From positions 1,798,001-1,862,000 of the forward strand of contig NZ_CP011412.1 in assembly GCF_001007875.1 (NCBI RefSeq): a DNA stretch of 64,000 bases. Direction: 5' to 3'. The position numbers were made by a program, and so were the translations under genes. Below the pieces are notes generated by a model, which saw nothing but the letters and a program-made list of their open reading frames with translations, was not told where the DNA came from and did not search any database. Origin of the DNA: Sedimenticola thiotaurini (GTDB taxonomy: Bacteria; Pseudomonadota; Gammaproteobacteria; Chromatiales; Chromatiaceae). Numbering within the stretch: position 1 is the stretch's first letter; every line of letters begins with the position of its first letter. Of this stretch, positions 43,168-51,667 are shown one piece after another.

Positions 43168-45969
43168 TCAGACGGTGACAGAACCGGTGTAGCGACGCAC
43201 TTCGACTCGGGCATCCCGTTGCACACCACCCGGACCGTAGTAGTTGGGTTTGAACTTGAGGTGTGCATAGTTGCCTACCAGTGCGGTCGGGTTTAAGCGA
43301 ACAGGCAATGGACTCTGAGAGCTGCCGTCTCCAATAAGATCCATGTAGAGCTCCGGCTCATGGTGCATGCTCACGCGGCCAGTCTGCTCTCCGTTACGGA
43401 TCTTGCACCTCACAATGACCCTGCCGTGATCGTTGAACACCTCGACCCAGTCGTTATCGCGGATACCACGTGCCTTGGCATCTGCCGGCGAGATTTCGCA
43501 CATTGGGCCGCCACGCTGCAGGCGCAATTGCAGGATGTTATCCTTCCAGGTGGAGTGGATCGCATATCGGCTATGGGGCGTGTTGAAGCGCAAGGGATAT
43601 TGGTCAGCGTCAACCGGTGCCTTGTAGACCGGTAGCTCTACACCCATCTCGAAGAACGTGGCATGGTCGATGTAGAACTGTTCCCGCCCGGTCAGTGTCG
43701 GCCATGGTTTCTTCTTGATGATGAAGTTTTGCAGGGGTACGTAGGGCACGCCCTCCTTCATCGGAGAGGTCCAGTTGCTCTTGAAGCGCTGGGGTCCCTC
43801 CTTGCGAATCATGTCCAGAGTGATACCTGCTGTCTGCGGCGCGTTGTCCAGGATAAACTGACAAGCCTGCACATCTGTTTCCAGCTTTCCTTCATCGGTT
43901 TGCAGATCATAAAGCTTGGTAAGATCGCGAGCGATGTTGAACTTTTCGTCGAAGTAGCGTGTGAACCCTTTCTTTTTCGCAACCTCGCCCACCTTTTTGG
44001 CTAACAGCGCGAAAATCTCCCAATCAGGTTTTGATTCCCACATCGGTTTGATGGCCGGCTCAGTCATATGAATAAAGGAGTGCTCCTCCGTCATACTCAG
44101 ATCTGTTTTTTCATACCAATGTGCACTGGGCAGAACGACATCTGAATAGAGCGCCGTCGAATCCATCCGGAAGTTCATGTCAACGGTCAGATTCATTTTC
44201 GGCCACAGGTTCCGAAGCACGTAGTCGAGACCCTTGGCATTGTTCAGCCAGTTTCCGCGATAGCAGATGAACACTTTTGGATCCCGGCCATTTTGTGGAT
44301 AGAGCGGCATCTGGCCACTTTCGATGGATTCCCGAAGATACTTCGCTGTATCAATACCTTCATTCTCCATCGCGTCGTAGACATTACCGTGGTAATAGGT
44401 CCACAGCGTGGTCTGACAGAAACGATGTTTTTTCGGACTGTACGGGAAGGAGAGTTTGACAACACCCAACAGTGGCGTAGGCTTCCATTGTCCCACATAG
44501 TGGTTGACACCGGTGCCGTTGTAGCCTTCGTTACCGGTCACCGCACAGAGCAATATAAACGTACGCAGTACTGTATCACTCCAGTACCAGTGATTCGTGC
44601 CACCACCGGTGATAATCATCGAAGGTTTGTTCTTGGCAAAATCACGGGCCATTTGAGTAATGACGCTTGGAGCCACACCCGTAATCTTTGAAACCTTTTC
44701 AGGGGTATACTCTTTCAGCTTCGGTTTATATACCTCAAATACCGGCTGTACCTTTACCGTCTCGCCATTAGCCAGTTTCACTTTATAAGTGCCTTCCAGG
44801 GCGGGATCCAGATCGCCAAGATCAAGATAGCCATCCGGGAAAGTAAAGGTATTGCGCCCCATGAAGCCTGGTTGGAGTTTTGCCTTTTTCTCCGGCTCTT
44901 CACCCCAACTACCTTTCATCAGCACCGGCTTTTTGGTCTTGGTGTCCCAGGTATAGAATTTCGCATCAGAACCACCTTCCACCACGTCCGATTCCCGCAG
45001 GTACATCTTGGTATCTTTGCGAACCAGGAAGGGCAGATCTGTCTGCTCCTTAAGGTTGTGAATATCGTGGAGATTCTCATTGACAATCACGTTGACCATG
45101 CCCAAGGCCAGGGCCGCATCTGTGCCCGGTTTTATACCGACGAACACGTCCGCCTTGGTGGCAGTGGCGTTGAAGTCAGGAGAGATAACGTACATCTTGC
45201 TGCCATTAAGGACAGCTTCCTGAAGGAAGTGCGCATCCGGAATACGGGTCTGGGCGCTGTTTGCACCCCACATCAGGATGGTCCGGCCGTTGAACCAGTC
45301 CGCTGTTTCGCAGGTATCACCCTGGAGCCCCTGCACCTGGGTCTGTCCGGTCGGATGATCACCATACCAATCAAAGAAGGTGTGTGTGTGGCCACCAATA
45401 AGGGAGGCGAAACGGTGACCTGCAGCAAATGATACCGGTGCAACAGCAGGTACCGGAGTAAAGACACTGATACAGTCAGACGCTTCTTCTTTAATAGTGT
45501 CAACGATCCCATTTGCAATATATTCCAGCGCTTCGTCCCAGGAGACGCGACGCCATTTGCCTTCGCCCCGCTCGCCGACACGAATGAGTGGATACTTGAT
45601 GCGGTGCGGACCGTATTGATAATCAACGGCACATTCGCCCTTGTTGCAACCACGGGGGTTGTATTCAGGAACACCGGTCAGCTTTGGGATATCTTTCGAC
45701 TGCTCTTCCCGCATCACCACGCCATTCTTGGTGTATACGAAATGCGGGCAGGAACCGGTGCAGTTCAGAAGATGTGTGCCGCGCGTTTTCTTATCCCATG
45801 ACCACTGCTCACGATGATAATTTTCCCACCCGGAATACTCATGCTGCATCATCGGATCTTTGGTCTGTGCGAGAGTTCGCATGACCACTGACCCACTCGC
45901 CAGCATGCCTATGGATACATGCCCCATGGTTTTCAAGAAACCGCGACGTGTCGAACCGTACTTACTCAT
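43168..45969 (-). CDS. pcrA: Perchlorate reductase catalytic alpha subunit (Mo-bis-MGD)
   Basis: A 933-residue Tat-exported molybdoenzyme that reduces perchlorate and chlorate. The signal has STRRGFLKT at residues 6-14. The N-terminal 4Fe-4S motif is HLLNCTGSC...RGCNKGEC (His66, Cys70, Cys74, Cys108). The molybdenum ligand is the second Asp of FFDWYGDHPTG (about Asp204), as in type II DMSO-reductase enzymes. Dinucleotide-binding segments are MWGANSAQTRIPDAHF and GGGTNHWYW. I use the ATG at 45969, with GGGAG before it; a GTG at 45990 is upstream. Length fits PcrA. Distinguishing PcrA from ClrA or SerA rests on operon content. Confidence 0.92.
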   Translation of the reverse strand: MSKYGSTRRGFLKTMGHVSIGMLASGSVVMRTLAQTKDPMMQHEYSGWENYHREQWSWDKKTRGTHLLNCTGSCPHFVYTKNGVVMREEQSKDIPKLTGVPEYNPRGCNKGECAVDYQYGPHRIKYPLIRVGERGEGKWRRVSWDEALEYIANGIVDTIKEEASDCISVFTPVPAVAPVSFAAGHRFASLIGGHTHTFFDWYGDHPTGQTQVQGLQGDTCETADWFNGRTILMWGANSAQTRIPDAHFLQEAVLNGSKMYVISPDFNATATKADVFVGIKPGTDAALALGMVNVIVNENLHDIHNLKEQTDLPFLVRKDTKMYLRESDVVEGGSDAKFYTWDTKTKKPVLMKGSWGEEPEKKAKLQPGFMGRNTFTFPDGYLDLGDLDPALEGTYKVKLANGETVKVQPVFEVYKPKLKEYTPEKVSKITGVAPSVITQMARDFAKNKPSMIITGGGTNHWYWSDTVLRTFILLCAVTGNEGYNGTGVNHYVGQWKPTPLLGVVKLSFPYSPKKHRFCQTTLWTYYHGNVYDAMENEGIDTAKYLRESIESGQMPLYPQNGRDPKVFICYRGNWLNNAKGLDYVLRNLWPKMNLTVDMNFRMDSTALYSDVVLPSAHWYEKTDLSMTEEHSFIHMTEPAIKPMWESKPDWEIFALLAKKVGEVAKKKGFTRYFDEKFNIARDLTKLYDLQTDEGKLETDVQACQFILDNAPQTAGITLDMIRKEGPQRFKSNWTSPMKEGVPYVPLQNFIIKKKPWPTLTGREQFYIDHATFFEMGVELPVYKAPVDADQYPLRFNTPHSRYAIHSTWKDNILQLRLQRGGPMCEISPADAKARGIRDNDWVEVFNDHGRVIVRCKIRNGEQTGRVSMHHEPELYMDLIGDGSSQSPLPVRLNPTALVGNYAHLKFKPNYYGPGGVQRDARVEVRRYTGSVTV

Positions 45970-45995
45970 TATTAATTCTCCCAATGTCACATTTT

Positions 45996-46009
45996 TACCC
46001 GTACGAGTA
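45996..46009. promoter_or_regulatory. Near-perfect palindrome upstream of pcrA
   Basis: TACCCGTACGAGTA is a palindrome except for one mismatched pair, centred on CGTACG, about 33 bases before the pcrA start codon. It could be an operator for the pcr operon. No identified protein is linked to it. Confidence 0.3.
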
Positions 46010-47384
46010 GTGCTAACACCCGCCCGAATACCGCCAAACTAATTACCAATAACAATCTCGCCTAAAACGAACCTGCTTTATTGATCAGTGCTAAAGGACC
46101 CGTTCCCAATGATTAAAAACTTCTCCGACTCTCAACAGGTAATTGGCAAAGGAATCTGATGTCTCCACGCTACAATCGAAACGGCCGATACCTGACGAAC
46201 AACCTATCCACGATGCGTTTCAGAAATTACGTGCGTAGTGTGTGCGCCATTCAATCTGCTGGCCAATCACAAAACCGTGAGCTCTCGAACTCGTGAATTT
46301 TCGTAGTTAATTGATCGGTATTTATAGACTGAGTAAAAAAGACTGCTGGCCTGATTACATCTCTGTGTCACATGGCATGAAGGAACGGAAAAATTATTTA
46401 TGAAACGCACGCTTACAGAAAAGGAGGTCGGCCTGATGTGGAATAGATATTGGCGCTAATAACAGGCCAATTGACACCATTAGAATATCCTCATAAACCA
46501 TACCTACCGATGACCAAAGAATGCTCCAGCAATCAAACTGAACTCCATTCCAAATGATCTGTGGACTAAGGAATCTTTCTGTTATCATGCCCCCGCCCGG
46601 ATATGGCGAGGAGCGTCGGCCTGGTTATTTAGACAGAGTTTTAAATTGCCGGATCATTTTTGCGACAGTCATGCTTCAGTGAGACAAGCCCCTTTTGAAG
46701 GTTGCCAAGAGAGGCATTCAACGATTAACTTCCGGTTAGCCGGTTGGACCGATGCGAAATGCAGCCGAAGCACAGAAATTCCCACCTCTCAACAGGCGGG
46801 TTTGCATTGCACGACAGGCGTGCCTGTGTTGTCGATCTCTCAGAGACGAGTTGAACAACGATTAGGACGATAGGTTAACGGTGGGCCAGGTGATTAAAAC
46901 GACTGGATAGTCCAGCATCAGCGAGCCGGGGTTCTGGAAAGGCCCGAATATATCTGGTTCCAGACAACCCCTACTACCAGTCGTCATCTAATCCAACCTA
47001 TGGCCCGAGTAACTGGACTACTGATCTCCATCACAGAGTAGTCAGCTTACTACTGCACGTAGCGCAGGGACTCCGTATAGTCAACGTGTCTACCAACAAC
47101 GAGGGAATTCATGCACAGCAAAGCTTTTTTTGCGCATACTTATCCGGTCATCGGGATAGGTGGCGGTTGTGGGCGTAGTAGACGGAGTCAGAATAACCGG
47201 CTACTGGCAATCAGACAGACATCGATAGCCGGACCGAACCATAGTGCCTTCCGGGTAGCCAGAAGTTTTAGATATCTCCAGATAATCAACCAAACAACCG
47301 CCCAGTGCGCACTGAAATGGTGCACACGGCAGACCGCTGTGCTTGCTACAGACCGTTACAAGACTACAGGGTGACCCGATAGTG
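46010..47384. other. Long region without recognisable genes upstream of pcrA
   Basis: About 1.37 kb between pcrA and the histidine kinase gene, which diverge from it. It must contain the pcr promoter and the kinase promoter. Open frames are short and on both strands: a minus-strand one at 46394-46588 (64 codons, hydrophobic middle), a plus-strand one at 46646-46873 and another at 47111-47374 preceded by GAGGGAATTC. None shows a recognisable domain. It may be a decayed remnant of genes lost from the island, a long regulatory region, or both. Confidence 0.6.
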
Positions 47385-48776
47385 ATGGAATCCAAAAATA
47401 ATTCCCTGCTACTTCAGAACAGCTTGTCCGCTCGCGTCATCGTCTATTCATTACTTGTGACGGTACTGGTTACCTCGCTAATGGCATTCCCCCTGGTGGC
47501 ACACTACAGTGACAATTGGTTAAAGAACCGGGTGGCTGCCGCATACCTGATATCACTGGCAACGGAATCTTCTTCAGAAGGATCTGTTAACCGAAACCTG
47601 GAGCAACGCCTGTTAACACAGGCCAACGTATTAGGCATCACCATTCGAAAAGCCGATAACCAGACTTTTATGCTCGGCCCCGATATGCCGTTGGTTTTCG
47701 ATTATCACCATGATCTGCGCTATTCCACCATGCAATCCACTCTGTCACTCCTGTTGAAAGCGACCATGGGTGGCGGCCAGAAGATAATCCATATCACCGA
47801 TAACGCACCCGGTGCAGTCAGGGCACTGGTGGAGATTGATATCGGTTGCCACGAGCTGTTTTTACAGGCAATGGATAGTACCAAGCGGGCGCTCGGCACT
47901 GCTCTACTAACGGCGCTCCTGATGTCGATCTTTTTTTATGGATTTCTCCAGATTTCAGTTGTGCTACCACTTCAACATCTGACTAGCGGTATCCTTGCCT
48001 TTCGTGCTGACCCGAATGATGTTTCCAGAACTAATCTAGTTAGTGGTCGCATTGATGAGATTGGTATCGCAGAGGAAGCTTTCCAACAGATGCAGAACGA
48101 TATTCGCGCCACACTGGTACTGCGCACCCGTTTAGCCGCTATAGGAATGGCGGTAACAAAAATCCAGCATGATCTAAAGGGTTTACTCTCATCCGTTATG
48201 GTTGTCTCAGATACCCTGGAGACAAGCCGGGATCCTGAGGTTCGAAGGATATTCCCCGGGCTGATAACCGCGATCGACCGGGCGGTGGAGTTGTGCCACA
48301 GCAGCTTAAACTTCGCGACAGAAGGCCCCCTCCGACTCGAGTTGGAAAAATTCAACCTGTTTACCTTCATCGAGGAGTTGTTCAAGGAGTGCAACTCGGG
48401 CAGAAAAGTAGCGCTCATTAATCAAGTTCCACCGGCATTGGTAATGGTAGGTGACAAGGCCCAACTCCGCCGTGTGATCGGCAATCTGATACTAAATGCG
48501 CTGGAAGCGGATTCCAGTAAGATCATCGTATCGGCCGTCATTCGGCAGGATAGGGTGGAAATTGATATTACAGACAACGGAACGGGGATACCTGAGAAGC
48601 TTAAATCCCAGATATTCAAGCCCTTTATATCTTCGACAAAAGCAGGAAATAGCGGACTCGGATTGTCAATCGCCAAAGATGTGGTTTCAGCACATGGCGG
48701 TACAATTTCGATTGTCGTATCAGAACCAGGCAGAACGGTATTCAGTGTACACCTACCGATTCCCGCGGATTATTAA
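47385..48776 (+). CDS. Membrane-bound sensor histidine kinase
   Basis: A 463-residue kinase. One transmembrane helix near the N-terminus (VIVYSLLVTVLVTSLMAF), a periplasmic sensor of about 130 residues with no known fold that I recognise, a second helix (ALLTALLMSIFFYGFLQISVV), a HAMP region and then the kinase core follow. The phospho-accepting His is in TKIQHDLKGLLSSV, an H-box with HDLKG. ATP-site motifs are NLILNALEAD, DNGTGIPEKL and GLGLSIAKDVVSAHGG. The start may be the GTG or ATG at 47382/47385. It is likely paired with the regulator at 49945 and may control the pcr operon. Confidence 0.9.
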   Translation: MESKNNSLLLQNSLSARVIVYSLLVTVLVTSLMAFPLVAHYSDNWLKNRVAAAYLISLATESSSEGSVNRNLEQRLLTQANVLGITIRKADNQTFMLGPDMPLVFDYHHDLRYSTMQSTLSLLLKATMGGGQKIIHITDNAPGAVRALVEIDIGCHELFLQAMDSTKRALGTALLTALLMSIFFYGFLQISVVLPLQHLTSGILAFRADPNDVSRTNLVSGRIDEIGIAEEAFQQMQNDIRATLVLRTRLAAIGMAVTKIQHDLKGLLSSVMVVSDTLETSRDPEVRRIFPGLITAIDRAVELCHSSLNFATEGPLRLELEKFNLFTFIEELFKECNSGRKVALINQVPPALVMVGDKAQLRRVIGNLILNALEADSSKIIVSAVIRQDRVEIDITDNGTGIPEKLKSQIFKPFISSTKAGNSGLGLSIAKDVVSAHGGTISIVVSEPGRTVFSVHLPIPADY

Positions 48777-48798
48777 CATCTGATTAAGCTTTTACTGA

Positions 48799-49209
48799 CT
48801 AGTCATGTGATTTGGTTTTCGACTCTATCTCCTCTACCAGTACCAGGTATCGGTTATTCGCAGAATGCATCGCATCAATAACCAGGCAGATCACAATTTC
48901 AGTAATGAAATAAAAAACCAGCAGCACCCAATCCTCAGTGACAAATTCGCTGATAGGGTGTGGGAAGAAAAACATTGAAGCGAGTACCCCTCCAAGTCCA
49001 GCCACCATAAGCCCCGGTCCAAGTCCACCTATGAGTGCGGCCAGGGCCGTAGCCGGGAAAAAGGTGATGAAAGGTGCACTTGCAGAGGTGTGCGAAGTGA
49101 TTATAAGACGCAGTACAATCGCACCTATCACCAGCGCGATACCTATCAGATAGTGATTAAGACTACCAAGCGCCTCCTTATGCCTGATACTAAGCAACGG
49201 ATACCGCAT
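48799..49209 (-). CDS. Orphan DUF4118 (KdpD-type) membrane protein
   Basis: A 136-residue protein of four hydrophobic helices carrying the DUF4118 pattern seen in KdpD: SHTSASAPFITFFPATALAALIGGLGPGLMVAGLGGVLASMFFF. No His-kinase, PAS or other output domain follows; it ends in a short charged helix (LVLVEEIESKTKSHD). GAGGTA precedes the ATG. It is convergent with the histidine kinase (22 bases between stop codons), and the regulator gene lies beyond on the same strand. It may be a stand-alone sensor partner or a truncated kinase. Confidence 0.8.
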   Translation of the reverse strand: MRYPLLSIRHKEALGSLNHYLIGIALVIGAIVLRLIITSHTSASAPFITFFPATALAALIGGLGPGLMVAGLGGVLASMFFFPHPISEFVTEDWVLLVFYFITEIVICLVIDAMHSANNRYLVLVEEIESKTKSHD

Positions 49210-49944
49210 TAAAATACCTCACACCAAGTTCTCATTAATCGTGTACATCGACGCTTTACAGAATATGACAAAAACCTGCAACCAAACGTTCTGTTAGAAG
49301 CATAATTTAATTACAATATTCGAATATGGAAAAATAATTAATCTACTTTTCCACATTAAAGACAACTGCCAATTCAGAAGAGGGCTAACCTTACACACTA
49401 GTTAGATCGATGACCAGCATTTGCCACTGGAAACCACTAGCGTTCAAACCATCTGTTCGGTATCAGAGCCCCCTGACTGACTTTCAGCCGGGCAATATCG
49501 GCATAGCTGAAATCTTCATTTCCAAACCGCTATTTCTACAGTGAAGCCTATCCTTTCGTATGGATAGCTGATCTACCAAAGGCACTATTAAGGCCCTGCC
49601 ACATCATAGAATTAGTCTGGTTAGCGGTGTAACCAGTGATCAGATATGAAGATATCTGTTTACGTATAATGCTTGTTAAAACCGGAACGGCAATTCATAT
49701 CGGCCCGTGTCGCCGTTTTGAAATCCAACCAGCTATTGTTGGCAGTTGATGCGACCTGCTGGGCCAAGCCTTAGCAAGGGTATTAATATGGGTTGGGAAT
49801 AGCGCTTACACGGACCAGCCTGAGAACGCTGACAATGGACCTTGCATGCTTGGCAGATAGAGTGCACCACTCCCTGAGCCGGCAAGTTAACGGTTTACAG
49901 GTTAATAAACCGGAAGTAACTGACGACACAGGCCGGGGTGGCGG
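49210..49944. other. Gene-free, AT-rich region
   Basis: About 735 bases, richer in A/T than the surroundings. Several short inverted repeats are visible, among them CTGGTTA...TAACCAG (49617-49636) and an AATATTCGAATAT palindrome near 49315. A 66-codon plus-strand frame (49793-49993) overlaps the regulator gene in antisense and is not convincing. No RNA gene was recognised. Confidence 0.5.
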
Positions 49945-50652
49945 TCATTCACCCCGACATGACATATGGTTTTCACCATCATTCAGTCGATAACCACCCG
50001 GTTCCGTTATTAGCATCCGGCGACCATCCTTGAGCGGGTCGATTTTCTGCCGCAAGCGATAAATATGGGTTTCCAGCGTATGCGTTGAAATTCCCGCATC
50101 GAACCCCCAAACAACATCCAGGAGTTCCTCGCGACTGACAACACCTTCCGTGCGACAAAGATGCTTCAGGATGGCCACTTCCTTATCGGTTAAACGTATT
50201 CGTCGACCATCACCGACTGTCAGGTATTTATCAGCCGGGCGAAATGTATAGGGCCCCATATTTATGGCTACATCATCATACTGGTGATGCTGACGAACCT
50301 GGGCGCGTATCCGGGCCAGCAATACACTGAAGCGAAACGGTTTAGCGATGTAGTCGCTCGCCCCGGCGCTGAGACCCAGTATGGTATCCTGATCGGAATC
50401 GAAACCCGTCAACATGATAATTGGCGTATTCACGCCACTTCGCCGCAGGGAAGAACAGACATCGATTCCATTGCCATCCGGCAGGCCGACGTCGAGGCAA
50501 ATGGCATCGAATGACTCACTTTTAGCCCGTTCCAACCCCTTTTCAGCGGTAGCTTCCGTCACCACGATATAACGTTCGCGCTCCAGTTGTCCTGAGAGTG
50601 ACTGAACCAACAGCGCATCATCATCAATAAGCAGGATTCGGTAATTGGGCAT
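49945..50652 (-). CDS. OmpR-family response regulator
   Basis: A 235-residue regulator. The receiver domain has acidic residues in LLIDDDALL, the phospho-accepting Asp in AICLDVGLPDGNG (about residue 52), the Thr in IIMLTGFDSD and the Lys in YIAKPFRFS. The C-terminal winged helix reads IRLTDKEVAILKHLCRTEG with the trans-activation loop and TLETHIYRLRQKIDP. CCGGAA precedes the ATG. It is separated from the kinase by the DUF4118 gene, an unusual layout for a two-component pair. A promoter-like element with an FNR-like box lies about 200 bases upstream. Confidence 0.92.
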   Translation of the reverse strand: MPNYRILLIDDDALLVQSLSGQLERERYIVVTEATAEKGLERAKSESFDAICLDVGLPDGNGIDVCSSLRRSGVNTPIIMLTGFDSDQDTILGLSAGASDYIAKPFRFSVLLARIRAQVRQHHQYDDVAINMGPYTFRPADKYLTVGDGRRIRLTDKEVAILKHLCRTEGVVSREELLDVVWGFDAGISTHTLETHIYRLRQKIDPLKDGRRMLITEPGGYRLNDGENHMSCRGE

Positions 50653-50860
50653 ATTTTATTCCGGTAAACAAATTAAATCTCATCGACAATCGATCGGCAT
50701 AGAATCTGCGATGCCTTTTTCCCTGAAGCAGGCAGACCAATTCGAGAGAAGATGTGAACTTTGGGAGTAATCTCTATTAACCCAACCGATTACAGCGACT
50801 CGCCAACCTAATCCCGGACGGTGGAAACAATCCGATATCGCTGATTTATGTCGGCATCAA

Positions 50861-50923
50861 ATTATATATTGATCAGCTGATTATTCACCAGTCAATAAGC
50901 GTGAGTCTCTTGATAATTGTCAA
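50861..50923 (-). promoter_or_regulatory. Promoter-like element with FNR/CRP-family box upstream of the response regulator
   Basis: On the minus strand the sequence TTGACAATTATCAA (50910-50923) matches the FNR consensus TTGAT-N4-ATCAA at all but one position. A perfect -10 box TATAAT (50861-50866) lies downstream. If transcription starts near 50854, the box is centred at about -62, the usual class I activator position. The leader to the regulator gene would then be about 200 bases. No good -35 box accompanies the -10, which is normal for activator-dependent promoters. Confidence 0.55.
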
Positions 50924-51188
50924 TCAAGTGTTGTTTGGATCGCCCTCATCTCTTGGACAGGCCACAGGCCGGGGAGTGACATATCATCGATAGGGTTCTA
51001 CGACTCTTTTTCTGCCCGATCGGAGAGTGGGGCATCGGAGCCAGAGGGCTGGTCCGGTTTGGGTAAGCGGACTGGGTATGACGATCAACCAAGCTGGCCA
51101 GGGGAAGTGACGGCCAGGCTCAATTGAGCCATATATGGTGAGAGAACAGCCACTGACCGGCTGCGGATTAAAGACTTTGTAGTTAATT
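50924..51188. other. Intergenic segment between promoter element and tRNA-Ser
   Basis: About 265 bases with no coding frame that I accept. The frame 50984-51313 on the minus strand runs through the tRNA and is a shadow. A G/C-rich stretch and short direct similarities occur, but no repeat family or RNA gene was recognised. Confidence 0.4.
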
Positions 51189-51278
51189 TGGCGGAGAGGG
51201 TGGGAGTCGAACCCACGGACCCCGCAAGGGGTCACTTGATTTCGAGTCAAGCCCATTCGGCCACTCTGGCACCTCTCC
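51189..51278 (-). tRNA. tRNA-Ser (anticodon CGA)
   Basis: A 90-base class II tRNA. The acceptor stem GGAGAGG pairs with CCTCTCC, the CCA end is encoded, the T-loop reads GGTTCGACTCC and there is a long variable arm. The anticodon stem CTTGA/TCAAG encloses CTCGAAA, giving anticodon CGA, which reads the Ser codon UCG. It bounds the accessory region on the right, and its 5' part is duplicated 144 bases upstream. Confidence 0.95.
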
Positions 51279-51315
51279 AAATTCTTTGCTGCTTTTTTAA
51301 CGGTGCTGCGCACCG
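51258..51315. repeat. 58-base direct repeat, copy 1 (tRNA-Ser 5' end plus flank)
   Basis: These 58 bases, covering the first 21 bases of tRNA-Ser and 37 bases upstream of it, recur exactly at 51402-51459. Confidence 0.9.
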
Positions 51316-51316
51316 T

Positions 51317-51330
51317 CGAGTCAAGCCCAT
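51317..51330. repeat. Second copy of the tRNA-Ser anticodon-stem segment
   Basis: CGAGTCAAGCCCAT repeats the 14 bases at 51243-51256 inside the tRNA (anticodon and D-arm side). A degenerate third copy (CGAGTCAGGCCCG) follows at about 51461. The order tRNA fragment, insert, tRNA fragment shows that the 5' half of the gene was duplicated more than once. Confidence 0.75.
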
Positions 51331-51401
51331 GACTCCGGGCATCCTGCCCTACGCCCTTCGGGCCGCCCTGCGGGCGTTAAAATCGCTCCCGGCGATTTTT
51401 G

Positions 51402-51459
51402 CGGCCACTCTGGCACCTCTCCAAATTCTTTGCTGCTTTTTTAACGGTGCTGCGCACCG
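51402..51459. repeat. 58-base direct repeat, copy 2 (displaced tRNA-Ser 5' end)
   Basis: A perfect match to 51258-51315. It is an orphan 5' end of the tRNA gene without a 3' half. Between the two copies lie two GC-rich hairpins, CGCCCTTCGGGCCGCCCTGCGGGCG-like and AAAATCGC-tcccg-GCGATTTT. The arrangement resembles a recombination or attachment-site scar. Confidence 0.85.
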
Positions 51460-51667
51460 CCGAGTCAGGCCCGCTACTTTAACTGAACCATCCGGGCAAT
51501 GGCAGCAGAGGGGTGGCTATTATCCCCACACACCGGCCACATGGCAAACGCTGCCCGGGAGCCGATTTAGCGTTATGCTGGAACCTACTCTAAAATAGCC
51601 GGTCGATTGTACACGAATTCATTCAGCCGTTAACCTCGCCAAGGCGAAAAAAGGTACCCTGTCCAGC

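Noticed and set aside
46020-46045. A possible sigma54 promoter before pcrA (GG-N10-GC pattern)
   Set aside because: Only the GG/GC spacing fits; the -12 element is GGGC rather than TTGC, so the match is too weak to report.
51331-51401. GC-rich hairpins between the tRNA-Ser repeats as a REP or CRISPR element
   Set aside because: They occur once each, without regular spacers or repeated units, so there is no CRISPR array; I see no second REP copy in the window.
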